DNA of 64,000 nt from Mycobacterium sp. E2479 (GCF_001667925.1 NZ_LZJR01000158.1:53513-117512), one strand, 5' to 3'. Shown: positions 26,062 to 34,749, counted from the first letter of the stretch. Program-made: numbers and translations. The notes: a model not told the origin generated them from the letters alone.

Positions 26062-26444
26062 GGCCGTCCCTTCCATCGGATCCATTGGATCGATTACAGC
26101 CTCGGCGAATCGCTGTCCCGTGCCAAGATCGTTAAAATGAAAACTATCTTCTCGCCTGACGAGAATCAACATCCAGAGGTTGCTGCACCGTTGGCAGCCG
26201 CCTGACCAGCAGCCGAGCTCAGGGGCGAATTTTCCGCTACCACGTGGAACGCAGTGAGTCGGAACCCGGCGTGAGAAATCGCTTGCGGCGTGCGGTCCAG
26301 GCGAGGGCCATCTGGCCGGACGGCCGCGCTAGGCGGCGCCCTGCTCGAGCCTCGGCAGCCCGGCATTGACCGGGCGCGCGTTTCGTGCCAGTCTGTTAGT
26401 TGCAAATGAGAATATGATTCTCTTTCACCGAGAGGACACTGCTG
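26062..26444. other. Divergent intergenic region, no gene seen
   Basis: This 383-bp stretch separates the leftward amidohydrolase from the rightward AhpD-like gene. It holds the GAGAAT-N3-ATTCTC palindrome near the right end and TTCTCG-N5-CGAGAA at 26149-26165 near the left end. AGAGG at 26431-26435 is the ribosome site for the gene at 26445. The middle is GC-rich, and I see no convincing coding frame. Confidence 0.6.
26408..26422. promoter_or_regulatory. Palindromic operator GAGAAT-ATG-ATTCTC, copy 1
   Basis: Perfect 6-bp arms with a 3-bp spacer, 22 bp upstream of the start at 26445. The spacer region contains TATGAT, a plausible -10, so a bound repressor would block transcription. The same palindrome recurs at 33962 and 34806 next to the TetR gene at 34033. 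Confidence 0.75.
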
Positions 26445-26978
26445 ATGCGGTTGCAGCCGCTCCCCGCCGACCAGTGGGACGAGGCTACCCAGCAGGCACT
26501 CTCGGCGATGCGTGGCGCGGACACGAACAACGCGCTTTCCACGCTGGCTCACCACCCGGCGCTCGCCAAGGCGTTTCTGCGCTTCAATGTCCACCTCCTC
26601 ACGTCGTCGACGCTGCCGGCCCGCGTCCGCGAGCTGGCCATCCTGCGGGTGGCTCATCGTCGCCAGTGCGCGTACGAGTGGTCACACCACGTCAGGATGG
26701 CCAAGGACGAAGGGCTCACCGACGACCAGATCGCGGCGGTGCAGCGATTCGGCGATGACAGCGGCGCGGACTTCGACGCGTTCGACCGCGCGGTGATCAC
26801 CGGCGTGGATGAACTCGATGACAAGTCGGAGCTGTCCGACCTGACATGGGCGGCACTGGGCGAGCGCCTCAACGACCAGCAGCGCATGGATTTCGTCTTC
26901 ACGGTCGGCTGCTACGCCCTGCTGGCCATGGCCTTCAACACTTTTGGCGTCCAGCTCGAACCCGCCGAACAACACTGA
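26445..26978 (+). CDS. Carboxymuconolactone decarboxylase / AhpD-like protein
   Basis: 177 residues. The CMD signature is LPARVRELAILRVAHRRQC with CAYEWSHHVRMAKDEGL near residues 75-90, which supplies the conserved Cys, His and Glu of the AhpD-like helical fold; a full CxxC is absent. Members act as lactone decarboxylases or alkylhydroperoxidase-type disulfide reductases, and many are unassigned. It is the first gene of a rightward operon leading into a Rieske oxygenase 17 bp downstream, and lies right behind the GAGAAT operator. A pathway role (ring or lactone intermediate) is more likely than general antioxidant defence, by context. Confidence 0.85.
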   Translation: MRLQPLPADQWDEATQQALSAMRGADTNNALSTLAHHPALAKAFLRFNVHLLTSSTLPARVRELAILRVAHRRQCAYEWSHHVRMAKDEGLTDDQIAAVQRFGDDSGADFDAFDRAVITGVDELDDKSELSDLTWAALGERLNDQQRMDFVFTVGCYALLAMAFNTFGVQLEPAEQH

Positions 26979-26995
26979 CACGAGAGGTTAGAACG

Positions 26996-28273
26996 TTGCC
27001 GCACTTCCCCAAGCCAGCCGTCGGCAGCTGGACAGAAAACTACCCCGACCTCGGAACCGGCCCGGTTGACTACACCGATTCGATCGATCCGGCGTTCTTC
27101 GAGGCCGAACGCGACGCCGTCTTCAGGAAGACCTGGCTCAACGTCGGCCGGGTCAATCGGCTCCCGCGCACCGGCAGCTACTTCACCCGAGAGCTGCCGT
27201 CGGCCGGCAAGGGTACGTCGGTGATCATCGTCAAGACCAAGGACGGCACCGTCAAGGCGTACCACAACGTCTGCCGGCACCGCGGAAACAAGTTGGTGTG
27301 GAACGACTTTCCCAACGAGGAGACCTCCGGCACCTGCCGGCAGTTCACCTGCAAGTACCACGCCTGGCGCTACAGCCTCGACGGTGACCTGACCTTCATC
27401 CAGCAGCCGGAAGAGTTCTTCAACGTCGACAAGGGCGATTACGGCTTGGCGTCGGTGCGCTGCGAGGTATGGGAGGGCTTCATCTTCATCAACTTCGACG
27501 ACAACGCGGCGCCGCTCATCGACTATCTCGGGCCGCTGGCCAAGAGCATCGAGGGCTACCCGTTCGGCGAGATGACGGAGACCTACTCCTACCGGGCCGA
27601 GGTCGGCAGCAACTGGAAGCTGTTCATCGACGCGTTCGTCGAGTTCTACCACGCGCCGATCCTGCACCAGGGCCAGTACACCAAGGAGGAAGCCGCCAAG
27701 ATCCAGAAGTTCGGCTACGAGGCGCTGCACTACGAGTTGGCCGGACCGCACAACCTGCAGTCGACCTGGGGCGGTCAGGCCCCGCCGCCGGACATGTCCA
27801 TGGTCAAGCCGATGGACCAGGTGTTGCGCAGCGGTTTGTTTGGTCCGTGGGACAAGCCGGAGATCATCGAGAAGCTGGAACTGCCACCGGGCGTCAACGT
27901 GAAGCGGGTCCCGCAGTGGGGCATCGACTCGTGGCTCTTCTACCCGAACTTCATGCTGCTGATCTGGGAGCCGGGCTGGTACCTGACCTACCACTATTGG
28001 CCGACTGCCGTCGACAAGCACATCTTCGAATCCACGCTGTATTTCGTCCCACCGCGCAACGCGCGGGAACGCCTGGCACAAGAGCTGGCCGCGGTAACGT
28101 TCAAGGAATATGCGCTGCAGGACGCGAACACCCTGGAAGCGACCCAGACCATGATCGGCACCCGGGCCGTCAAGGAGTTCCTGCTATGCGACCAGGAAGT
28201 CTTGATCCGTCATCTGCACAAGACGACCGCTGACTACGTGAAGGAGCACCAGCGCAATGGCGTTACCGTCTGA
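26996..28273 (+). CDS. Rieske non-heme iron ring-hydroxylating oxygenase, alpha subunit
   Basis: 425 residues from a TTG start with GAGAGG 8 bp upstream; longer frames run into the preceding gene. Rieske ligands are C93-x-H95 and C119-x2-H122. The spacing between the pairs is 23 residues, longer than the usual 15-17, and holds an additional Cys (C114). The catalytic domain carries DAFVEFYHAPILH near residue 210-222 with the two His of the mononuclear iron site. The enzyme would dioxygenate or demethylate an aromatic or alicyclic substrate with electrons from a reductase not encoded here. It overlaps the small gene downstream by 17 bp. Confidence 0.92.
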   Translation: MPHFPKPAVGSWTENYPDLGTGPVDYTDSIDPAFFEAERDAVFRKTWLNVGRVNRLPRTGSYFTRELPSAGKGTSVIIVKTKDGTVKAYHNVCRHRGNKLVWNDFPNEETSGTCRQFTCKYHAWRYSLDGDLTFIQQPEEFFNVDKGDYGLASVRCEVWEGFIFINFDDNAAPLIDYLGPLAKSIEGYPFGEMTETYSYRAEVGSNWKLFIDAFVEFYHAPILHQGQYTKEEAAKIQKFGYEALHYELAGPHNLQSTWGGQAPPPDMSMVKPMDQVLRSGLFGPWDKPEIIEKLELPPGVNVKRVPQWGIDSWLFYPNFMLLIWEPGWYLTYHYWPTAVDKHIFESTLYFVPPRNARERLAQELAAVTFKEYALQDANTLEATQTMIGTRAVKEFLLCDQEVLIRHLHKTTADYVKEHQRNGVTV

Positions 28274-28580
28274 ATTCGCGGCCCTGGAGCCCTATTTGGA
28301 TTGGGACCTGGCCACCGAGCCTGAGCGCTATGCCAAACGCCTGGCCTCCACGATGTCGCAGATGCAGGAGTTCTACGACGCCGCGTTCCCGTTGCTCAAC
28401 GACGTCATCGCCTACTGCGACAAGTTCCCACTGGACGATCTGCCAGACGACGCAAAGACTTTGATGCACATGATGCAATCGCTGGTCATGGTGTCGTTCC
28501 CGATCGAGGCCTGGAAGCAGCCGCGGGTTCCCGACAGTGGCGCGGCGTGGGTTGAGGTAGTGCGGGAGCCGGTGATCTAA
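28257..28580 (+). CDS. Small hypothetical protein, probable Rieske oxygenase partner
   Basis: 107 residues starting 17 bp inside the Rieske gene. It is mostly helical: MALPSEFAALEPYLDWDLATEP, then STMSQMQEFYDAAFPLL and DDAKTLMHMMQSLVM. There are no metal or cofactor motifs and no signal peptide. It is not a recognisable beta subunit (those are NTF2-like, about 160-180 residues). The tight overlap with the oxygenase argues for a stoichiometric partner or assembly factor; function is otherwise unknown. Confidence 0.75.
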   Translation: MALPSEFAALEPYLDWDLATEPERYAKRLASTMSQMQEFYDAAFPLLNDVIAYCDKFPLDDLPDDAKTLMHMMQSLVMVSFPIEAWKQPRVPDSGAAWVEVVREPVI

Positions 28581-28583
28581 GCG

Positions 28584-29816
28584 GTGCTGACGCTCAAGGC
28601 CGCTGGGCTGCTCGACATCGATGCCGGGGAGATCCTTCGGCCCGGGATTCTGAAGGTCGAGGACGATCGGATCGTCGACGTCGGGGGTTCGGGCTCGACG
28701 GGCCCAGAAGACACTGTCATCGATCTCGGCGACCAGATTCTGTTGCCGGGCCTGATGGACATGGAGGTCAACCTGCTCATGGGCGGGCGAGGCGAAAAGC
28801 CCGGCCTGTCACAGGTTCAAGACGATCCGCCGACGCGAATGTTGCGCGCGGTCGGCAACGCCCGCCGCACCCTGCGCGCCGGGTTCACCACGGTGCGCAA
28901 CCTCGGCCTGTTCGTCAAGACCGGCGGCTACCTGCTCGATGTCGCGCTGGGCAAAGCGATCGACGCGGGCTGGATCGACGGGCCGCGGGTGGTGCCGGCC
29001 GGTCACGCCATCACACCGACCGGTGGACATCTGGACCCGACGATGTTCGCGGCGTTCGCACCGCACGTGCTGGACCTGACCATCGAGGAAGGTATCGCGA
29101 ACGGGATCGACGAGATCCGTAAAGCGGTGCGCTACCAGATCAAACACGGCGCCGAGCTGATCAAGGTCTGCTGTTCGGGCGGCGTGATGTCGCTGACGGG
29201 ACCACCTGGGGCGCAGCATTATTCGGACGAGGAGCTGCGAGCTATCGTCGACGAGGCGCACCGGCGCGGAATGCGCGTCGCCGCACACACCCACGGCGCC
29301 GAGGCCGTCAAGCATGCCGTCGACGCCGGCATCGACTGCATCGAACACGGTTTTCTGATCGACGACGAGGCGATCGCCAGCATGGTTGAAAACGGCACGT
29401 TCCTGGTGAGCACGCGGCGGCTGGCCGAGGGAATGGACGTCTCGCACGCACCGCCGGAGCTGCAGGCCAAGGCGGCCGAGATGTTCCCGAAGTCGAGGAC
29501 CTCGATATTGGCCGCGCACAAGGCCGGTGTGAAAATCGCCGTCGGCACCGATGCCCCGGCAATACCCCACGGCCGCAACGCCGACGAGCTCGTCACGCTG
29601 GTGGAGTGGGGTCTGCCGCCTCTGGCGGTACTGCGCGCGGCCACCACCACAGCCGCCGATCTCATCAACTCGAGCGACCGGGGCCGGCTGGCGCCAGGCC
29701 AGCTCGCGGATGTCATCGCGGTGCCCGGAGACCCGTTGCAAGACATCACGGTTACCCGGCACGTCAGCTTCGTCATGAAAGGCGGCAAGGTTTATGTCGA
29801 CGCCGGATCAGTCTAA
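28584..29816 (+). CDS. Amidohydrolase superfamily protein lacking the N-terminal HxH motif
   Basis: 410 residues from GTG, 3 bp after the preceding stop. The fold is that of imidazolonepropionase/prolidase-like amidohydrolases: a small beta-sandwich N terminus, ELIKVCCSGGVMS near residue 190 (the usual carboxylated Lys), AAHTHGAEAVKHA near 232, CIEHGF near 252 and GTDAPAIPHG near 315 (metal Asp). The motif that normally reads PGLIDxHxH reads PGLMDMEVN, with Glu61 and Asn63 in place of the two metal His. The enzyme may use one metal or altered chemistry, or be inactive. It lies between the Rieske system and a SnoaL-like gene that starts within its last codons. Confidence 0.88.
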   Translation: MLTLKAAGLLDIDAGEILRPGILKVEDDRIVDVGGSGSTGPEDTVIDLGDQILLPGLMDMEVNLLMGGRGEKPGLSQVQDDPPTRMLRAVGNARRTLRAGFTTVRNLGLFVKTGGYLLDVALGKAIDAGWIDGPRVVPAGHAITPTGGHLDPTMFAAFAPHVLDLTIEEGIANGIDEIRKAVRYQIKHGAELIKVCCSGGVMSLTGPPGAQHYSDEELRAIVDEAHRRGMRVAAHTHGAEAVKHAVDAGIDCIEHGFLIDDEAIASMVENGTFLVSTRRLAEGMDVSHAPPELQAKAAEMFPKSRTSILAAHKAGVKIAVGTDAPAIPHGRNADELVTLVEWGLPPLAVLRAATTTAADLINSSDRGRLAPGQLADVIAVPGDPLQDITVTRHVSFVMKGGKVYVDAGSV

Positions 29817-30264
29817 GAGCGGCCCAACCAGAACTGACGACCTGGTCGAGATCCAGCAGCTCCTCGGCCGCTACGCGGTCACCATCACCCAGGGGGACAT
29901 CGAGGGCCTCGTCGCCGTCTTCACACCCGACGGCACTTACAGTGCTTTTGGTGAGACCTACAGCCTGAGCCGATTTCCGGAGTTGGTGGCTGCGGCCCCA
30001 AAGGGCTTGTTTCTCACCGGAACCGCGGTCGTCGACCTGGACGGGGATGCGGCCAGCGGCACTCAACCGCTGTGCTTCATCGATCACGCCACCCATGACA
30101 TGCGGATCGGCTACTACCGTGACACCTATGTGCGAACGGCCGACGGGTGGCGACTGAAGACCCGCGCCATGACCTTCATCCGCCGCAGCGGTGTACACGA
30201 CTCCGGACGCCCGCACGCCATCGGGCGTCCCGCAGGTGACTCTGCGGCCCAGCCAGCGACTTAA
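29794..30264 (+). CDS. SnoaL / NTF2-like protein
   Basis: 156 residues starting 23 bp inside the amidohydrolase gene. It shows the SnoaL_4-type pattern: DLVEIQQLLGRYAVTITQGDIEGLVAVFTPDG near the N terminus and YRDTYVRTADGWRLKTRAMTF in the last strands. Such small cones act as isomerases, hydratases or dehydratases, or as beta subunits of ring-hydroxylating oxygenases. Given a Rieske alpha subunit two genes upstream, an oxygenase-associated or hydratase role is possible; the sequence does not decide. The C-terminal about 25 residues look disordered. Confidence 0.85.
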   Translation: MSTPDQSKSGPTRTDDLVEIQQLLGRYAVTITQGDIEGLVAVFTPDGTYSAFGETYSLSRFPELVAAAPKGLFLTGTAVVDLDGDAASGTQPLCFIDHATHDMRIGYYRDTYVRTADGWRLKTRAMTFIRRSGVHDSGRPHAIGRPAGDSAAQPAT

Positions 30265-30282
30265 AGGAGCCGACCAATCGAA

Positions 30283-31380
30283 GTGAATGTCGAGCAGTTC
30301 CGGGCCGATCTGCGCGCGTGGCTCGACGACAACGATCTGACCCCCGGGCCCGACCGCTCGCTGCAGGGGCACATGCGGCAGTTCGCCCGGGTCAGCCGTG
30401 CGCTTTACGACGCCGATTGGATGCGGTTCGGCTGGCCGGTTGAGGTCGGCGGATTGGGTGGTCCCGCGGTGCTGCGGGCCATCGTCGGCGAAGAGGTGGT
30501 GGGCCGCCGCCTGGCCGAACCCGGGCCCTATTCGATGCTGGAGGTGCTCGCGCCGACGATGATCGACTACGCACCGGCCGAACTCGCCAAAGAAATGGTT
30601 CCGCGCCTGCTAAGCGGTGAAGAGCAATGGTGCCAAGGCTTTTCCGAGCCCGGTTCCGGCAGTGATCTGGCGTCGCTGACGACCCGGGCGGTCCAGGACG
30701 GCGACAACTGGATCGTCAACGGGCAGAAGGTCTGGACCAGCTTCGCGCAGTTCTCCACCCGGTGCGTCCTGCTCACCCGCACCGCGCCCGGGCACGACGG
30801 AATCACCGCGTTCTTCGTGGATCTCGACACTCCGGGCATCACCATCCGTCCGTTGCGGACGATGCACGGCGTCGACGAATTCTGCGAGGTGTATTACGAC
30901 GACGTCGTGATTCCGGCCAGCCGGATGCTGGGGAAGCGCGGGGACGGTTGGCGACTGGCCATGGACCTGTTGCCCTATGAGCGTTCCGCCTGTTTCTGGC
31001 AGCGGATCGCCTACCTCTATTCGCGTTTCGACGAGCTGATCACTACGGCATCCAAAGCCGGCGAACCCGACGAATCCGCGCTCGGCGGCGCCTATTTGGC
31101 GCTTCACACGCTGCGCTGCCGGTCACGCGCCACTCAGCACCGGATGCGCGACGGCGCCCGACTCGGACCCGACACCTCCATCGACAAGGTGCTGCTTGCC
31201 TCCGCGGAGCAGCGGCTCTATGACACCGTCCGCGATATGCTGCCCGGCACACTCGAGCTCGAAGATACACCGTGGCGCTCGGAATACCTGTACTCGCGCG
31301 CGGCGACGATTTACGGCGGCACCGCCGAAATCCAGCGCAATATCATCGCTCGCCGGCTGCTCGATCTCGGGAAGGAGTGA
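30283..31380 (+). CDS. Acyl-CoA dehydrogenase, large subunit
   Basis: 365 residues from a GTG with AAAGGAG upstream. Landmarks are GFSEPGSGSDLASL near residue 118, VNGQKVWTSFAQ near 145 and a C-terminal IYGGTAEIQRNIIARRLLDLGKE. FAD-binding positions look intact. It lies 3 bp before a 276-residue acyl-CoA dehydrogenase-like gene. In mycobacterial steroid catabolism such adjacent unequal pairs form obligate alpha2beta2 heterotetramers, and I infer that here. Likely substrate is a ring- or branch-bearing acyl-CoA. Confidence 0.92.
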   Translation: MNVEQFRADLRAWLDDNDLTPGPDRSLQGHMRQFARVSRALYDADWMRFGWPVEVGGLGGPAVLRAIVGEEVVGRRLAEPGPYSMLEVLAPTMIDYAPAELAKEMVPRLLSGEEQWCQGFSEPGSGSDLASLTTRAVQDGDNWIVNGQKVWTSFAQFSTRCVLLTRTAPGHDGITAFFVDLDTPGITIRPLRTMHGVDEFCEVYYDDVVIPASRMLGKRGDGWRLAMDLLPYERSACFWQRIAYLYSRFDELITTASKAGEPDESALGGAYLALHTLRCRSRATQHRMRDGARLGPDTSIDKVLLASAEQRLYDTVRDMLPGTLELEDTPWRSEYLYSRAATIYGGTAEIQRNIIARRLLDLGKE

Positions 31381-31383
31381 ATC

Positions 31384-32214
31384 GTGGCCCCTGCGGCAGA
31401 CATCGAGTCAGACCCCGAATCGCTGCGCCTGCTGGCTGAGTCGCTGCGGACGACGATGAACGCCGCCTCCGGAGCCAAGCTCGATGAGGCGCTGACCGAC
31501 CTCGGCTGGCGCGACATGCTCGAGGAAATGCCCGATGTCGCAATCCCTCTGGTATTCGAGCTGCTCGGTGAGACAGGCACGCACGCACCCGTGCTCAACG
31601 ACGTGGTGCTGTGCGCGGGCGGTGACGCGCCGGGAGGCACACTGCCGCTCCCGTTCGCCGGCGGCTCCTGGGTAGTGTGGGAGCGCCGCGACCGCCCCGA
31701 CTCGGCCATCGATGAACTGTTGCCGATACACCCTGTGCCGCAAGAGGATCCCTTGCCGTCAGAAGCACTGCAGGCGGGTTGGCGGGCCGTGGGGTGGTGG
31801 CTGGTCGGCACCAGCCGCGCCATGCTGTCACTGGCTCGACAGCACGCCGTGGACCGCGTTCAATTCGGCCGCCATATCAGCTCATTCCAGGCGATCCGCC
31901 ACCGGCTTGCCGAGACACTCGTCGCGATCGAAGGCGCCGAGGCCACACTGCAGGCCGCGACGGAATGCGACGACCCGCAGGGGCTGGCTTCCCTGCTGGC
32001 CAAGGCCGCGGCCGGTCAGGCCGCGCTGACCTCCGCACGCCACTGCCAGCAGGTACTCGGCGGTATCGGCTTTACCGCCGAGCATCCGCTGCACCACCAC
32101 ATCAAGCGGTCGCTGATCCTCGACGGGCTGCTGGGCAGCTCTCGGGAACTGACGCGTGCGGCCGGAAAAGCGTTGGTGGCGGCCGGTTCTGCGCCGCGAC
32201 TCGCGCAGCTCTAA
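31384..32214 (+). CDS. Acyl-CoA dehydrogenase-like, short subunit
   Basis: 276 residues from GTG, well under the usual about 380. The C-terminal helical domain is clear: LARQHAVDRVQFGRHISSFQAIRHRLAET near residues 140-170 and QQVLGGIGFTAEHPLHHHIKRSLILDGLLG near 222-250. The N-terminal and middle domains are shortened and lack the SEPGxGSD motif. This fits the reduced subunit of a heteromeric acyl-CoA dehydrogenase together with the gene 3 bp upstream. It is the last gene of the operon that starts at 26445. Confidence 0.9.
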   Translation: MAPAADIESDPESLRLLAESLRTTMNAASGAKLDEALTDLGWRDMLEEMPDVAIPLVFELLGETGTHAPVLNDVVLCAGGDAPGGTLPLPFAGGSWVVWERRDRPDSAIDELLPIHPVPQEDPLPSEALQAGWRAVGWWLVGTSRAMLSLARQHAVDRVQFGRHISSFQAIRHRLAETLVAIEGAEATLQAATECDDPQGLASLLAKAAAGQAALTSARHCQQVLGGIGFTAEHPLHHHIKRSLILDGLLGSSRELTRAAGKALVAAGSAPRLAQL

Positions 32215-32389
32215 TGGTCGCGGCCCAGGCGGCCACGCGGATTGTCAACCGAGATCGACGCTAGAGCGCATAAGTTCGAGTGGTCACCACGGTGGCGTCG
32301 ATTTCGCTGAATGCCGGCGGTGACGGTAGGGGCATGCGGGTGGTATGTCCACGTAGACTCGTGCCGATACCTCCAACAGGATGGGACGC

Positions 32390-32659
32390 ATGAGTCACCC
32401 CGATGCACCGCAGAACCAGTTCGGCGTCGCGTCGGTGCTGCTGGGCCTGGTTGGACTCCTTACCTGCTGGTTGCTGCTTGGAGTGCCTTTTGGCATCGCG
32501 GCGGTGGTGACGGGCGACATCGCCCGGCGCAGGGTTGCCCGCGGTGAGGCGAACAATCCCCGAGCCGCCATGGCCGGCATGGTTTTAGGGGCGATCGCGA
32601 TCGTCGCGGGCCTCGTCGCCGTCGGTTACTACGCCCAGCTGGACACCCGGAAGCGCTGA
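32390..32659 (+). CDS. Small DUF4190-like membrane protein
   Basis: 89 residues from the ATG at 32390; an ATG three codons earlier (32381) is also possible. Two hydrophobic segments, about residues 12-36 (GVASVLLGLVGLLTCWLLLGV) and 60-80 (MAGMVLGAIAIVAGLVAVGYY), flank a basic cytosolic loop with GDIARRRVARGE. That pattern is typical of DUF4190, whose function is unknown. It ends 9 bp before the convergent acyl-CoA dehydrogenase and appears to be a single gene behind a 175-bp gap. Confidence 0.8.
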   Translation: MSHPDAPQNQFGVASVLLGLVGLLTCWLLLGVPFGIAAVVTGDIARRRVARGEANNPRAAMAGMVLGAIAIVAGLVAVGYYAQLDTRKR

Positions 32660-32668
32660 CAACGCAAA

Positions 32669-33856
32669 TCAGTTGCGCGGCAGCCCTAGTACGCGTTCCG
32701 CGATGATGTTGCGCTGGATTTCCGAGGTGCCGCCCGCGATGGTCGCGGCGAAGGTACGGGTATACCGGTCGAACCAGCTGCCGTAGTGGCTATCCAGGTT
32801 GAGGGGCGCGAACGGGGCCGTGACCGCACGCAATGCCAGACCGTCACCGTCCTTGGCGTTGAGCGCGTCCTCAGTGGCGCGTTGCATCGACTCCGAACCG
32901 AGCAACTTGAGCACCGACTGAGCGGGAACATCCTCTTCGCCACGCGCGGCTTTGGCCAACGTCGCCGACCCCAGTAACCGCATCGCATAGAAATCCATCA
33001 CCAACGTCGCGTAGTGATCCCGCTGCACCGGACCCGAGGTCCTGGACTCAACGGTCAACGCGTGCAGCATGTCTGCGTAATCCAGCCAAAGCATCGCGCG
33101 TTCGTGGCCGAGCGAACCGGTCGCAACGCGCCAGCCCGCGTTGAGCTCGCCCACCAAGTTCTCGGCCGGCACGCGTACATCGGTGAAGAAGACCTCGTTG
33201 AAGTCGACGTCGTCGATGTCGCCCACCGAGGCGAAGGGGCGGCGGACCACACCTGGGGTGTCGGTCGGAATCAGTAAAGCGCTGATACCCTTATGTTTTG
33301 GCGCGTCCGGGTCGGTGCGCACGAATGTCAGCAATACGTCGGCGTGATGGGCACCCGATGTCCACACTTTCTGCCCGTTGACGACGAAGTAGCCACCTTC
33401 GGAATCAGACGAGCGCACGGCGCGCGTCTTCAACGAGGCGAGATCCGAGCCCGCGCCGGGTTCGCTCATCCCAAGGGATGCGGTGATCTCCGCCCGCAAT
33501 ATCGGCACCGCCCAGCGTTGCTTCTGTTCGGGTGTGCCGAACGACAGCAATGACGCCGCGATGATGCCGACACCCTGCGGATTGAAGCTTTGATAGATGC
33601 GCCGCCGCGACAGCTCTTCGCGGTACACGTATTGCTGCAACAGCGTCGCGTTGCGCCCACCGAACTCCGGCGGGTTGCCGGGCTGTAGCCAGCCGCTGTC
33701 GAACAGCAAGCGCTGCCATCGACGGGCCCACTCCGGTATGTCCGAACTCGACTGGGGCCGCACGAACGCCTCGGCCTCGGAAGGCAGATGTGCGTCGAGG
33801 AATGCGACGAATTCGGCCCGAAACGCCTCCACGTCGGCGTCAAACGTCAGCTGCAC
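32669..33856 (-). CDS. Acyl-CoA dehydrogenase
   Basis: 395 residues from the GTG at 33856 (VQLTFDADVEAFRAEF), with GGAAG just upstream; an in-frame start at 33883 adds nine residues without a better site. Landmarks are LGMSEPGAGSDLASL near residue 127, VNGQKVWTSGAHHADV near 157 and TIAGGTSEIQRNIIAERVLGL at the C terminus. It is a single leftward gene divergent from the TetR at 34033. The GAGAAT operator at 33962 lies between them, so it probably belongs to that regulon. Confidence 0.92.
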   Translation of the reverse strand: MQLTFDADVEAFRAEFVAFLDAHLPSEAEAFVRPQSSSDIPEWARRWQRLLFDSGWLQPGNPPEFGGRNATLLQQYVYREELSRRRIYQSFNPQGVGIIAASLLSFGTPEQKQRWAVPILRAEITASLGMSEPGAGSDLASLKTRAVRSSDSEGGYFVVNGQKVWTSGAHHADVLLTFVRTDPDAPKHKGISALLIPTDTPGVVRRPFASVGDIDDVDFNEVFFTDVRVPAENLVGELNAGWRVATGSLGHERAMLWLDYADMLHALTVESRTSGPVQRDHYATLVMDFYAMRLLGSATLAKAARGEEDVPAQSVLKLLGSESMQRATEDALNAKDGDGLALRAVTAPFAPLNLDSHYGSWFDRYTRTFAATIAGGTSEIQRNIIAERVLGLPRN

Positions 33857-33961
33857 GGCACTTCCCGGGATGGTCCTGAGCACACCGCGCCGTCGGTAGA
33901 TCCGGGTTTCCGCCGACGTCGCGGTTCGCTCTTGCGATTAAGCTTCCATAGACACGTCTGG

Positions 33962-33976
33962 GAGAATACTATTCTC
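33962..33976. promoter_or_regulatory. Palindromic operator GAGAAT-ACT-ATTCTC, copy 2
   Basis: Perfect 6-bp arms, 3-bp spacer, between the divergent acyl-CoA dehydrogenase (start 33856) and TetR (start 34033) genes. TACTAT inside it fits a -10 box. The placement beside a TetR gene suggests autoregulation. Confidence 0.8.
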
Positions 33977-34032
33977 GTCGTAAGAAAGTTACAATCTCCG
34001 ACACGTGATCCGTGAGGGGGTAGAGCGCAGCG

Positions 34033-34749
34033 ATGTCACGGCGTTCTCCGGTAGAGTCCAACCATGTTCTCCCCTCGCGGCAATCAGCTGAGCCGGCCGT
34101 GACCAATCCCAGTGAAGAGCCGGCCTGGAAGCAGCGTGCCGTCGAGCGGTCCATCAAGACGGCGAAACTGCGCGCCGCGCAGCGTGTTCAGCGCTTCCTC
34201 GACGCCGCCCAGGCCATCATCATCGAAAAGGGGAGCACGGACTTTACCGTGCAGGAGGTCGTGGACCGCTCCCGCCAGTCGTTGCGCAGCTTCTACCTGC
34301 AGTTCGACGGCAAGCACGAGTTGCTGCTGGCGCTCTTCGAAGATGCCCTGAGCCGATCGGCCGACCAGATCCGCGCCGCCACGGAGAGCCAAACCGATCC
34401 GTTGGAGCGGCTGCACGTGGCCGTTCAACTGCTGTATGAGGCATCGCGCCCGGACCCGACGGCCAAGCGACCGCTGTTCACCGACTTTGCCCCTCGTTTG
34501 CTGGTGACGCATCCGGCTGAGGTCAAGGTAGCTCATGCACCGTTGCTCGCGTTGCTGACGGAGTTGATGGAGGCGGCCCACGACGCCGGCAAGCTGCGCA
34601 CCACCATCAATCCCAAACGCGTCGCCGCCATGACGATGCAGACCGTCATGTTCATCGCGCAGTCCAGCGGCGGACCCGACGACGCCACGATGCACCCCAT
34701 CACCGCCGACGAGGTGTGGGACTTCTGCTCACGCGGATTCATCGCGTAG
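34033..34749 (+). CDS. TetR family regulator, probable owner of the GAGAAT operators
   Basis: 238 residues from an ATG with GAGGGGG 13 bp upstream; an alternative GTG start at 34099 would remove a 22-residue low-complexity leader. The helix-turn-helix spans about residues 47-95: RFLDAAQAIIIEKGSTDFTVQEVVDRS, then SLRSFYLQFDGKHELL. The C-terminal domain is helical and unassigned. A palindrome of the GAGAAT type lies 56 bp upstream and another 57 bp downstream of the gene. I infer it is an acyl-CoA- or substrate-responsive repressor of the neighbouring catabolic genes. Confidence 0.9.
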   Translation: MSRRSPVESNHVLPSRQSAEPAVTNPSEEPAWKQRAVERSIKTAKLRAAQRVQRFLDAAQAIIIEKGSTDFTVQEVVDRSRQSLRSFYLQFDGKHELLLALFEDALSRSADQIRAATESQTDPLERLHVAVQLLYEASRPDPTAKRPLFTDFAPRLLVTHPAEVKVAHAPLLALLTELMEAAHDAGKLRTTINPKRVAAMTMQTVMFIAQSSGGPDDATMHPITADEVWDFCSRGFIA

